5,236 nt of DNA, taken from NCBI GenBank assembly GCA_030635465.1, contig DAOVYU010000122.1:1-5236 (forward strand), in the 5' to 3' direction. This document shows positions 1-5,236 of this stretch, piece by piece (position 1 is the first letter of the stretch; each line of letters starts with the position of its first letter). The position numbers and the translations under genes are program-made. The stretch is from Bacteroidales bacterium (GTDB taxonomy: Bacteria; Bacteroidota; Bacteroidia; Bacteroidales; JAADJA01). Under the pieces are notes generated by a model. The model ran no database searches. It had not been told where the DNA came from and saw only the letters and a program-made list of their open reading frames with translations.

Positions 1-353
1 AGGTAATTTTTTTGTTTATTTACTGTGTTGCTGATCACCTTTGCGCTGATAAATTTAAAAAGTGAATCATGTTGATAATAAACCAGGGTATCTGTGGTAT
101 GAAATGATCCTTTTAACGATTCTCTTAATTGGGCATTCTCTTCGGCAAGGATAAGATTGGTTTTCTTGAGCGTAAAATACTCTGTAATATTGTTAAATGT
201 AATGAAAATGGTTCCTGTTATTTGACCGGATGAATTCAAAAAGGTAGCACGCTGATAGTTATTTTGAACAATGAATGAAAAGGCAATAATTTCCAGGAAA
301 AGAAACAGGAAAAAAAAGTAATGCTTTAATATATATGCAAACAGATGCCGCAC
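1..353 (-). CDS. mreC: Rod shape-determining protein MreC, N-terminal part (cut by window edge)
   Basis: MreC is a bitopic inner-membrane protein that links cytoplasmic MreB filaments to the periplasmic wall-elongation enzymes (MreD, PBP2, RodA). My own translation from the minus strand gives 118 residues, with no stop before the window edge. Residues about 12-29 are a strongly hydrophobic Phe/Leu-rich membrane segment (FFFLFLFLEII) after a short basic start. Residues about 58-82 (LKKTNLILAEENAQLRESL) look like the coiled coil that precedes the beta-domain. ISAKVISNTVNKQKNYL, at 102-118, matches the start of the MreC core. The frame has a TAA four codons before GTG at 353-351 and no ATG in the visible part, so GTG is the only reasonable start. 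Roughly 40% of a usual Bacteroidota MreC is present. It lies 48 bases behind mreB in the same direction. The family is assigned from the motif, topology and neighbour; certainty is high. Confidence 0.9.
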   Translation of the reverse strand, partial: MRHLFAYILKHYFFFLFLFLEIIAFSFIVQNNYQRATFLNSSGQITGTIFITFNNITEYFTLKKTNLILAEENAQLRESLKGSFHTTDTLVYYQHDSLFKFISAKVISNTVNKQKNY

Positions 354-378
354 GACGTTAAGTTAATTCCAAAAAATT

Positions 379-390
379 AAGATATATCTT
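379..390. repeat. 12-bp AT-rich perfect palindrome in the mreB-mreC gap
   Basis: AAGATATATCTT is self-complementary and lies in the 48-base gap between mreB and mreC. Its arms are weak and no T-tract follows on the minus strand in a terminator arrangement. It is too AT-rich to stop transcription and may be chance. It could form a small hairpin in the operon mRNA just before the mreC GTG start. Confidence 0.3.
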
Positions 391-401
391 TTTGTTTTGC
401 C

Positions 402-1424
402 TTATTTGATAAGGAAAGTAAACCGGTCAAAATTTTTGAGTGCAATGCCTGTTCCTCTGGCCACAGCCCTTAACGGGTCTTCAGCTACATGGATCTGGAG
501 TTTTGTTTTTAAATGCAATCGTTTGTCAAATCCTCTAAGCATAGAACCTCCACCTGCAACGTAAATACCTGTTCTGAAAATATCTGCCGACAATTCAGGA
601 GGTGTCATTTCCAATGCGTGCAATACCGCTGCTTCAATCTTGGAGATAGATTTATCCAGGCAATGGGCAATTTCAGCATAGTTAACTTTTATTTCCTTGG
701 GGATACCTGTTAACATGTCTCTTCCATGCACTGCATAATCATCCGGCGGATTTTCTATTTCTGTCATTGCAGCTCCTACTTCTATTTTAATACGTTCTGC
801 AGTCCGTTCACCTATATTAATATTATGTTGTTTGCGCATATATTCCTCAATATCCGAATTGAAGTCATCACCGGCAATTCGTATGGATTTGTTGTTCACA
901 ATACCTCCCAGTGCTATGACAGCTATTTCACTGGTACCACCACCAATGTCAATGATCATATTCCCGGTTGGCTCCATTACATCAATCCCAATTCCAATGG
1001 CAGCTGCCATGGGTTCATGAATCAGTTTCACATCTTTTGCCCCTGCTTGCTCGGCTGAGTCTTTTACAGCCCTTTCTTCTACTTCTGTAATACCAGATGG
1101 AATACAAATAACCATTTTGAGTGCAGGGGGAAATAGTGGTTTTTTAGGCCACACCATTTTGATCAATTCCCGGATCATAAATTCAGCTGACTGAAAATCA
1201 GCAATTACTCCATCACGTAAAGGGCGGATGGTTTTAATATTTTCGTGGGTCTTGCCATGCATCATCATTGCCTTTTTGCCTACAGCGATAATCCGGCCGG
1301 TATTTCTTTCAATGGCAACAATGGATGGTTCGTCAACCACCACCTTGTCATTAAAAATAATGATGGTATTAGCTGTACCTAAATCAATTGCGATTTCTTT
1401 TGTTAAAAATGAAAAAAGCCCCAT
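402..1424 (-). CDS. mreB: Rod shape-determining protein MreB (actin-like ATPase)
   Basis: MreB is a bacterial actin homologue that forms membrane-bound antiparallel filaments and directs lateral peptidoglycan synthesis. The 340-residue protein is full length for the family. The actin/Hsp70 ATPase signatures are all visible: phosphate-1 loop DLGTANT (14-20), KTIRPLRDGVIADF (64-77), catalytic-Glu region IHEPMAAAIG (135-144), phosphate-2 loop DIGGGTSE (159-166), and adenosine motif YVAGGGSMLRG (288-298). The short hydrophobic start (MGLFSFL) fits the N-terminal membrane anchor of MreB. The start at 1424 places DLGTANT at the usual distance from the N-terminus. No Shine-Dalgarno sequence precedes it, as is normal in Bacteroidota. 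It sits 21 bases after purH and 48 bases before mreC and is probably co-transcribed with both. No key residue is missing. MreB-like paralogues (Mbl) are excluded as a label by the adjacent mreC. Confidence 0.98.
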   Translation of the reverse strand: MGLFSFLTKEIAIDLGTANTIIIFNDKVVVDEPSIVAIERNTGRIIAVGKKAMMMHGKTHENIKTIRPLRDGVIADFQSAEFMIRELIKMVWPKKPLFPPALKMVICIPSGITEVEERAVKDSAEQAGAKDVKLIHEPMAAAIGIGIDVMEPTGNMIIDIGGGTSEIAVIALGGIVNNKSIRIAGDDFNSDIEEYMRKQHNINIGERTAERIKIEVGAAMTEIENPPDDYAVHGRDMLTGIPKEIKVNYAEIAHCLDKSISKIEAAVLHALEMTPPELSADIFRTGIYVAGGGSMLRGFDKRLHLKTKLQIHVAEDPLRAVARGTGIALKNFDRFTFLIK

Positions 1425-1445
1425 CTTTTATATGTTAAATTAATT

Positions 1446-2960
1446 TTAATGTTTAAAGTGCCGATATCCTGTAAAAACCATACTCACATTATGTGCATCA
1501 CAAAAATCAATAGATTCCTGATCCCTAACGGAACCACCTGGTTGAATAACAGCACTAATACCAGCTTTTTGTGCTATCTCCACTGAATCAGCAAAAGGGA
1601 AAAAAGCATCCGAAGCCAAAACTGCACCATTCAGGTCAAATCCAAATTCTCCAGCTTTAATGATCGCTTGTTTTAATGCATCAACCCGGGATGTTTGTCC
1701 AACTCCACTGGCACACAATTGTTTGTTTTTTGCCAGAACGATCGTATTCGATTTGGTGTGTTTAACTATCTTATTTGCAAAGAACAAGTCTGTTTGTTCA
1801 TACTCACTTGGGGATGATTTTGTTACAACTTTCAAATCAGAGTTATCCTCCATTTTTAAATCCCTGTCTTGCTCGATCACACCATTTAAAATTGACCTGA
1901 ATTGTTTTGCTGGAAAATCGTACAATTTTTTCCGTAGAATTATCCTGTTTTTCTTAGTCTTAATTACTTCAAGGGCTTTCGGATCATACCCAGGAGCCAA
2001 TATGATTTCAAAAAATAATTTGTTTATTTCACCAGCAGTTTCTTCATCAACAACCTTATTTGTAATCAATACCCCGCCAAAGGCAGATATTGGATCTCCG
2101 GCAAGCGCATCTTTCCATGCATCAATCAATCTTTCACGGCAGGCTATCCCACATGCATTATTGTGTTTGAGAATTGCAAAAGTGGTTTCATCAAATTCAT
2201 TGATCAGGTTAATGGCTGCATCCAGATCGCCCAGATTATTGTATGAAATGGCTTTGCCATGGAGTTGCTCAAATACATCCTCAAGTTTACCATAATAAAT
2301 CCCTTTTTGATGTGGATTTTCACCATATCTTAAAACAGTTGATTGAGCAATGCTTTGTTTAAAAACATCTTCTTTTTCTTGATTGAAATAATTGAATATC
2401 GATATATCATAATGAGATGATACCTGAAATGCTTGTGTGGCAAATTTTTTTCTGTCTTCAATCGTGGAACTTCCATTTTTTTCTTTCAGTAAACTGATTA
2501 AATCATCATACTGATCAAATGATGGAACGATTAATACATCTTTATAATTTTTAGCAGCAGCACGGATCAATGAAATTCCACCGATATCTATTTTTTCAAT
2601 GATTTCTTGTTCGTTGCCAGTACTTAAAACGGTTTGTTCAAAAGGATAAAGATCAACAATCACTAAATCAATTTCAGGAATTTCATATTCTTTAAAATGA
2701 TTGATATCGGATTCATTATCCCGTCTTCCTAAAATACCACCAAAAACTTTGGGATGTAACGTTTTTACCCTACCTCCCAAAATTGATGGATAAGAGGTTA
2801 AGGATTCAACAGTATGCGCAGGAATATCCATTTTTTTAATGAAATCATATGTTCCTCCAGTAGAATAAATGGTAATATTTAAATCACTGAGAAGTTGTAC
2901 AATTTCATCAAGCCTGTCTTTATGAAAAACAGAAATTAAAGCACTGCTAATTCTCTTCAT
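1446..2960 (-). CDS. purH: Bifunctional AICAR formyltransferase / IMP cyclohydrolase PurH
   Basis: PurH is the cytoplasmic enzyme for the last two steps of de novo purine synthesis: AICAR plus 10-formyl-THF gives FAICAR, which is then closed to IMP. The 504 residues cover the whole enzyme and are near the usual bacterial length (about 505-530). The N-terminal MGS-like cyclohydrolase domain (about 1-130) shows YSTGGT (32-37) and GGRVKTLHPKVFGG (62-75). The linker IDIGGISLIRAAAKN is at 124-138; many homologues have Pro where Ile129 stands. The formyltransferase domain shows LRYGENPHQ (210-218), the catalytic Lys-His pair in LKHNNACG (264-271, K265/H266), DPISAFGG (289-296), GQTSRVDA (421-428), DAFFPFADSVE (451-461) and the C-terminal TGYRHFKH. 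The ATG at 2960 gives the standard MKRISSALISV beginning. It is the first gene of the minus-strand run, so purine demand may also set mreBC expression; that is inference. A long plus-strand reading frame inside it is a shadow. Confidence 0.98.
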   Translation of the reverse strand: MKRISSALISVFHKDRLDEIVQLLSDLNITIYSTGGTYDFIKKMDIPAHTVESLTSYPSILGGRVKTLHPKVFGGILGRRDNESDINHFKEYEIPEIDLVIVDLYPFEQTVLSTGNEQEIIEKIDIGGISLIRAAAKNYKDVLIVPSFDQYDDLISLLKEKNGSSTIEDRKKFATQAFQVSSHYDISIFNYFNQEKEDVFKQSIAQSTVLRYGENPHQKGIYYGKLEDVFEQLHGKAISYNNLGDLDAAINLINEFDETTFAILKHNNACGIACRERLIDAWKDALAGDPISAFGGVLITNKVVDEETAGEINKLFFEIILAPGYDPKALEVIKTKKNRIILRKKLYDFPAKQFRSILNGVIEQDRDLKMEDNSDLKVVTKSSPSEYEQTDLFFANKIVKHTKSNTIVLAKNKQLCASGVGQTSRVDALKQAIIKAGEFGFDLNGAVLASDAFFPFADSVEIAQKAGISAVIQPGGSVRDQESIDFCDAHNVSMVFTGYRHFKH

Positions 2961-2975
2961 TGTACTGATTTAATG

Positions 2976-2992
2976 ATAACATGCAATGTTAT
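2976..2992. promoter_or_regulatory. Perfect 7-3-7 inverted repeat in the purH leader (possible operator)
   Basis: ATAACAT, a 3-base centre GCA and ATGTTAT form an exact dyad whose near edge is 15 bases before the purH start codon. It is directly followed by a second, 14-bp AT palindrome (2993-3006). Two turn-sized dyads side by side in a divergent spacer suit a repressor site, but the first could also be a small mRNA hairpin near the purH start. It does not resemble the E. coli PurR site or the Gram-positive PurBox. No regulator can be named. Confidence 0.35.
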
Positions 2993-3006
2993 TAAAAATA
3001 TTTTTA
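2993..3006. repeat. 14-bp AT-only perfect palindrome in the divergent spacer
   Basis: TAAAAATATTTTTA reads the same on both strands and abuts the 7-3-7 dyad on one side and the possible purH -7 box on the other. AT-only palindromes arise easily in such DNA. Its value lies mainly in its position; it would help DNA opening or bending near the purH promoter. Confidence 0.3.
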
Positions 3007-3014
3007 CAAAGTAA
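3007..3014 (-). promoter_or_regulatory. Possible purH operon promoter, -7 box
   Basis: On the minus strand this reads TTACTTTG, close to the Bacteroidota primary-sigma -7 box TAnnTTTG with one mismatch. It would start transcription near position 3000, giving a leader of about 40 bases that contains the 7-3-7 dyad. The upstream -33 element is weak: the nearest TTG-like match (ATTG, 3033-3030) is only about 15 bases away, shorter than usual. It is the best candidate for the purH-mreB-mreC operon but not a strong one. Confidence 0.3.
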
Positions 3015-3026
3015 CAATTAAATTCG

Positions 3027-3059
3027 TTTCAATTCTTATGGCTATTTATTTTAATTTTA
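3027..3059 (+). promoter_or_regulatory. Possible promoter for the ABC permease gene
   Basis: TTTC (3027-3030), a 21-base spacer, then TAATTTTA (3052-3059) approximates the Bacteroidota TTTG / TAnnTTTG pair, with one mismatch in each box. Transcription would start around 3065, about 20 bases before the ATG at 3085. The spacing equals that of the recJ promoter candidate. In DNA this AT-rich such matches occur by chance, so the call rests on position as much as sequence. Confidence 0.3.
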
Positions 3060-3084
3060 CATGTTTTATCAAGAATGATACTTT

Positions 3085-4323
3085 ATGTTCCTATTAAAAC
3101 TGATCCGGGAAAGTTTCATATTTTCATTTCAGGCTATTATCGTAAATAAAGTCAGAACGATGTTATCCTTGTTGGGTATTACTATTGGAATATTTTCGGT
3201 GATATCTGTCTTGACGATATTTGATTCCATGGAAATTGCTCTTCGTGATAGTATAGAGCAACTTGGTGATGATGTGTTGTTTATACAAAAGTGGCCATGG
3301 GAAGGTGGCAATAATTATCCCTGGTGGAAATACTACAAACGACCAGAACCCAAATTACAAGATCTTAGGGAAATACAACGCAGAAGTGTAGCTTCAGAAG
3401 CCAGTGCATTTATGTTTGAAGTCCGGCGTACAATTAAATATCAGAATAATAGCATCGAAGGAATCTCAATTTTAGGAGTTTCTCATGATTTTGACAGGGT
3501 AATGTCCATCGACCTGGAGGATGGTAGATATTTTACACCATTAGAATCGCAAAGCGGAAATAATGTTGCAATACTTGGGAATGAAGTTGCTTCAAAATTA
3601 TTTGAAGGAAGGTCTCCACTTGGAAAACAGGTAAAAATATTTGGAAGTAAAGTAGAGGTAATTGGAATCATGAAAAAAGAAGGTGATGACCTTTTTGGAG
3701 GATCCTCTGATAACCAGGCAATCCTGCCTGTGAAATTTGCCCGCAATTATATTGATATTTTGGATGTGGGAACAACCATCATGGTCAAGGCGAAACCATT
3801 TGTCTCAAATGAAGAGTTGACGGATGAATTGATAGGGATCTTACGGGCAGTAAGAAAATTAAAACCGAAAACAGATGACGATTTTTCCATTAATGAGACC
3901 AGTATTATTTCTGATGAATTCGATGCTTTTTTTGGAGTGATTGCTATAGTAGGTTGGATTGTCGGTGGATTCTCTTTGCTGGTGGGTGGGTTTGGAATAG
4001 CAAACATAATGTTCGTCTCAGTTAAAGAACGGACAAATCAAATCGGGATACAAATGTCATTGGGTGCAAAACGATTTTTTATCCTGTTTCAGTTTTTATT
4101 TGAAGCAGTATTTTTATCATTGTTTGGTGGAATTGTTGGATTACTCATTATATATATATTGGTATTACTGTCGCAAAATTTCCCGTTTACTTTGCAATTA
4201 ACTACAGTAAATATTGTTATTGGTGTTTCGGTTTCTGTTACAATAGGATTAATTGCTGGAATAGTCCCTTCTTACATAGCTTCACGACTCGATCCTGTTG
4301 AGGCCATGCGTTCAACTTTTTGA
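3085..4323 (+). CDS. MacB/FtsX-type ABC transporter permease
   Basis: This 412-residue inner-membrane protein has the four-helix layout of type VII (MacB/LolCE/FtsX) ABC permeases, which use a cytoplasmic ATPase to do mechanical work on periplasmic substrates rather than forming a channel. The N-terminal part has the family entry NKVRTMLSLLGITIGIFSVI (21-40) leading into helix 1 (about 26-46). A periplasmic MacB-like core domain follows (about 50-280), with GRYFT, VAILGNEVASKLF (161-173) and PLGKQVKI (178-185). Helices 2-4 lie at about 283-311, 333-363 and 374-398. VSVKERTNQIGIQMSLGAKR (311-330) is the coupling-helix motif after helix 2, and the end RLDPVEAMRS is typical. An aromatic stretch at 70-84 (WPWEGGNNYPWWKYY) is notable. 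There is no nucleotide-binding domain in the protein and no ATPase gene beside it here. An in-frame TGA at 3076 makes ATG 3085 the first start. The substrate cannot be told: lipoprotein, lipid, peptide or drug export are all possible. Confidence 0.93.
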   Translation: MFLLKLIRESFIFSFQAIIVNKVRTMLSLLGITIGIFSVISVLTIFDSMEIALRDSIEQLGDDVLFIQKWPWEGGNNYPWWKYYKRPEPKLQDLREIQRRSVASEASAFMFEVRRTIKYQNNSIEGISILGVSHDFDRVMSIDLEDGRYFTPLESQSGNNVAILGNEVASKLFEGRSPLGKQVKIFGSKVEVIGIMKKEGDDLFGGSSDNQAILPVKFARNYIDILDVGTTIMVKAKPFVSNEELTDELIGILRAVRKLKPKTDDDFSINETSIISDEFDAFFGVIAIVGWIVGGFSLLVGGFGIANIMFVSVKERTNQIGIQMSLGAKRFFILFQFLFEAVFLSLFGGIVGLLIIYILVLLSQNFPFTLQLTTVNIVIGVSVSVTIGLIAGIVPSYIASRLDPVEAMRSTF

Positions 4324-4340
4324 TCAGCTCTTATTTAGCA

Positions 4341-4372
4341 ATTGAACTAAAATACTATTCAATTTAGTCAAT
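4341..4372 (+). terminator. Possible weak hairpin terminator after the ABC permease gene
   Basis: ATTGAACTAAA (4341-4351) can pair with TTTAGTCAAT (4363-4372), leaving one bulged A and an 11-base loop. It starts 17 bases after the permease stop. A short T-run (4380-4384) follows about 8 bases later, too far for a classical intrinsic terminator, and the stem is AT-rich. The left arm can also pair with a second partner (4396-4404). It is a plausible 3' end signal for the permease mRNA but weak. Confidence 0.3.
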
Positions 4373-4404
4373 ATGAGCATTTTTGGCACTCTGGCTATTT
4401 TAGT
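4346..4404 (+). repeat. Alternative 9-bp inverted repeat overlapping the first hairpin
   Basis: ACTAAAATA (4346-4354) is the exact reverse complement of TATTTTAGT (4396-4404). Because the left arm is shared with the hairpin at 4341-4372, only one of the two can form at a time. The shared partner motif also appears as a loose repeat: TTTAGCAATT (4334-4343), TTTAGTCAAT (4363-4372), TTTAGTCATT (4400-4409). All arms are AT-rich and the arrangement may be chance. Confidence 0.35.
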
Positions 4405-4479
4405 CATTTTCCATTCAATAAATAATATTTGTATGTAAATAATTCACAATCAAAAAGTAATCATTTCAAGGAATTTATT

Positions 4480-4512
4480 TTTATTTTTCCCATAACTATT
4501 TTGTTATCTTTA
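4480..4512 (+). promoter_or_regulatory. Probable recJ promoter (Bacteroidota type)
   Basis: TATCTTTA (4505-4512) matches the Bacteroidota -7 consensus TAnnTTTG except for the last base. TTTA (4480-4483) sits 21 bases upstream as a -33 element inside a T-rich tract that may act as an upstream element. The start of transcription would be around 4518, giving a leader of only about a dozen bases before the recJ ATG. It is the best promoter candidate in the window and argues that recJ is not dependent on read-through from the permease gene. Confidence 0.5.
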
Positions 4513-4530
4513 CAGGGTCAAACTTCCTCT

Positions 4531-5236
4531 ATGAACAAGCGTTGGGTATTAAAAGAACAGGGTGAAGAGGCTGTTGTTCAACATCTTGCTGAAGCACTAA
4601 ATGTTGAGTATAACATTGCCAATTTGCTTGCACAAAGAGGTATCTCCACCTTTGAAGAAGCTCGGTCTTTTTTCCGTCCTTCCCTTGATGATTTGCACGA
4701 TCCTTTCCTGATGCCCGATATGCATAAAGCTATCCAGCGTATTGAAAAAGCACTGGAAAACAATGAAAAAATTCTTGTTTACGGTGATTATGATGTAGAT
4801 GGTACAACTGCTGTTGCATTGGTATTTACGTTTTTGAAAAGTATATATTCCAATGTTGATTTCTATATACCTGATCGCTATGATGAAGGATATGGGATTT
4901 CCTATAAGAGTATTGACTTTGCTGCAGAGAATAAGTTTTCATTGGTCATTGTTTTAGATTGTGGCATTAAAGCAGTAGAGAAAATAAAGTATGCCAAAGA
5001 AAAAAAGGTAGATTTTATCATAGCTGACCATCATCGGCCAGGGGATGTTATTCCCGATGCAATTGCTGTTCTAGATCCTAAAAGACTTGACAGTAATTAT
5101 CCCTATGACGAATTGTCGGGTTGTGGTGTAGGATTTAAACTCGTCCAGGCAATAGCACAAACCAGGGAAATGCCCTTTGAAAATCTGACCAAATATCTCG
5201 ACCTGGTTGTAGTTAGCATTGCATCCGATATTGTTA
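4531..5236 (+). CDS. recJ: Single-stranded-DNA-specific exonuclease RecJ, N-terminal part (cut by window edge)
   Basis: RecJ degrades single-stranded DNA 5' to 3' in recombination (RecFOR pathway), mismatch and base-excision repair, and acts in the cytoplasm. I translated 235 codons from ATG 4531 with no stop before the window edge; a full RecJ has about 570 residues. The DHH phosphoesterase motifs are present: motif I VYGDYDVDGTTA (83-94), preceded by MHKAIQRIEKAL; the PDRYDEGYGIS loop (114-124), typical of RecJ; motif II VLDCGI (141-146); motif III with the metal-binding DHH, ADHHRPGD (165-172); then LSGCGVGFKL (195-204) and VVSIASDIV (227-235). These separate it from the shorter NrnA/DHH nanoRNases. 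The N-terminal MNKRWVLKEQ is the usual start in Bacteroidota, and no upstream ATG in frame was found near it. There is no Shine-Dalgarno sequence. The nuclease residues visible so far are intact; the DHHA1 and OB-fold parts lie outside the window. Confidence 0.96.
   Translation, partial: MNKRWVLKEQGEEAVVQHLAEALNVEYNIANLLAQRGISTFEEARSFFRPSLDDLHDPFLMPDMHKAIQRIEKALENNEKILVYGDYDVDGTTAVALVFTFLKSIYSNVDFYIPDRYDEGYGISYKSIDFAAENKFSLVIVLDCGIKAVEKIKYAKEKKVDFIIADHHRPGDVIPDAIAVLDPKRLDSNYPYDELSGCGVGFKLVQAIAQTREMPFENLTKYLDLVVVSIASDIV

Larger units (their letters stand above)
4324..4530. other. 207-base spacer between the permease gene and recJ
   Basis: The spacer holds the two alternative hairpins in its first third, a marginal 21-codon ORF (4373-4438) and the recJ promoter candidate at its end. 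The middle (about 4410-4475) is AT-rich with nothing else recognisable. No tRNA, small structured RNA family or mobile-element remnant was seen. Confidence 0.7.

Noticed and set aside
513..1443. Several plus-strand frames of 62-110 codons
   Set aside because: All lie opposite mreB, whose full set of actin-family motifs explains the sequence; the frames are Cys/His/Ile-rich shadows without motif or promoter.
1425..1445. Terminator or separate promoter between purH and mreB
   Set aside because: The 21 bases are plain AT-rich sequence with no dyad or TAnnTTTG box; read-through is the simpler reading.
1660..2295. 211-codon open frame on the plus strand
   Set aside because: It is entirely antisense to the conserved formyltransferase part of purH, and its translation shows no recognisable domain, being rich in Ser, Leu and Phe as expected from a reversed AT-rich coding strand.
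2961..3084. Purine riboswitch upstream of purH
   Set aside because: The leader after the promoter candidate is only about 40 bases, too short for a purine aptamer plus expression platform, and no conserved three-way-junction loops are seen.
3129..4007. Three minus-strand frames of 60-87 codons
   Set aside because: They are antisense to the ABC permease gene and show no family resemblance.
4578..4763. 61-codon minus-strand frame
   Set aside because: It is antisense to the conserved N-terminal region of recJ and is rich in Ser, Lys and Arg without structure.
1..5236. Mobile element, CRISPR array, toxin-antitoxin or defence system
   Set aside because: No transposase, integrase, regularly spaced repeats or paired small genes were found on either strand; all long frames are accounted for by five conserved chromosomal genes.

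Overview
The window reads as ordinary chromosomal DNA of a member of the Bacteroidota. The evidence is AT-rich sequence, no Shine-Dalgarno sequence in front of any start, promoter-like boxes close to the Bacteroidota TAnnTTTG consensus, and five housekeeping-type genes whose motifs have the form usual in that phylum. It falls into two divergent halves around a 124-base spacer at 2961-3084.

Minus strand, in transcription order: purH (2960-1446), the last two steps of IMP synthesis; mreB (1424-402), the actin-like organiser of cell-wall elongation; and mreC (353 to beyond position 1), its membrane and periplasmic scaffold partner, cut by the window edge. Gaps are only 21 and 48 bases and hold no convincing terminator, so these are probably one operon that continues (mreD, mrdA and rodA are the usual next genes) outside the window. 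Nucleotide synthesis joined to the rod-complex genes is a neighbourhood I recall from Bacteroidota, so it is unusual biologically but not new.

Plus strand: a 412-residue MacB/FtsX-type ABC transporter permease (3085-4323) with no ATPase gene beside it here; a 207-base spacer (4324-4530) with imperfect hairpins, a marginal 21-codon hydrophobic ORF and a good promoter candidate; then the first 235 codons of recJ (4531 to the edge), the 5'-3' single-strand exonuclease of the DHH family.

I see no mobile element, CRISPR array, tRNA, rRNA or phage gene, and no sign of horizontal transfer. No undescribed system is evident. The observations most worth checking are non-coding: a perfect 7-3-7 inverted repeat in the purH leader (2976-2992), alternative hairpins after the permease gene, and which ATPase the permease works with.
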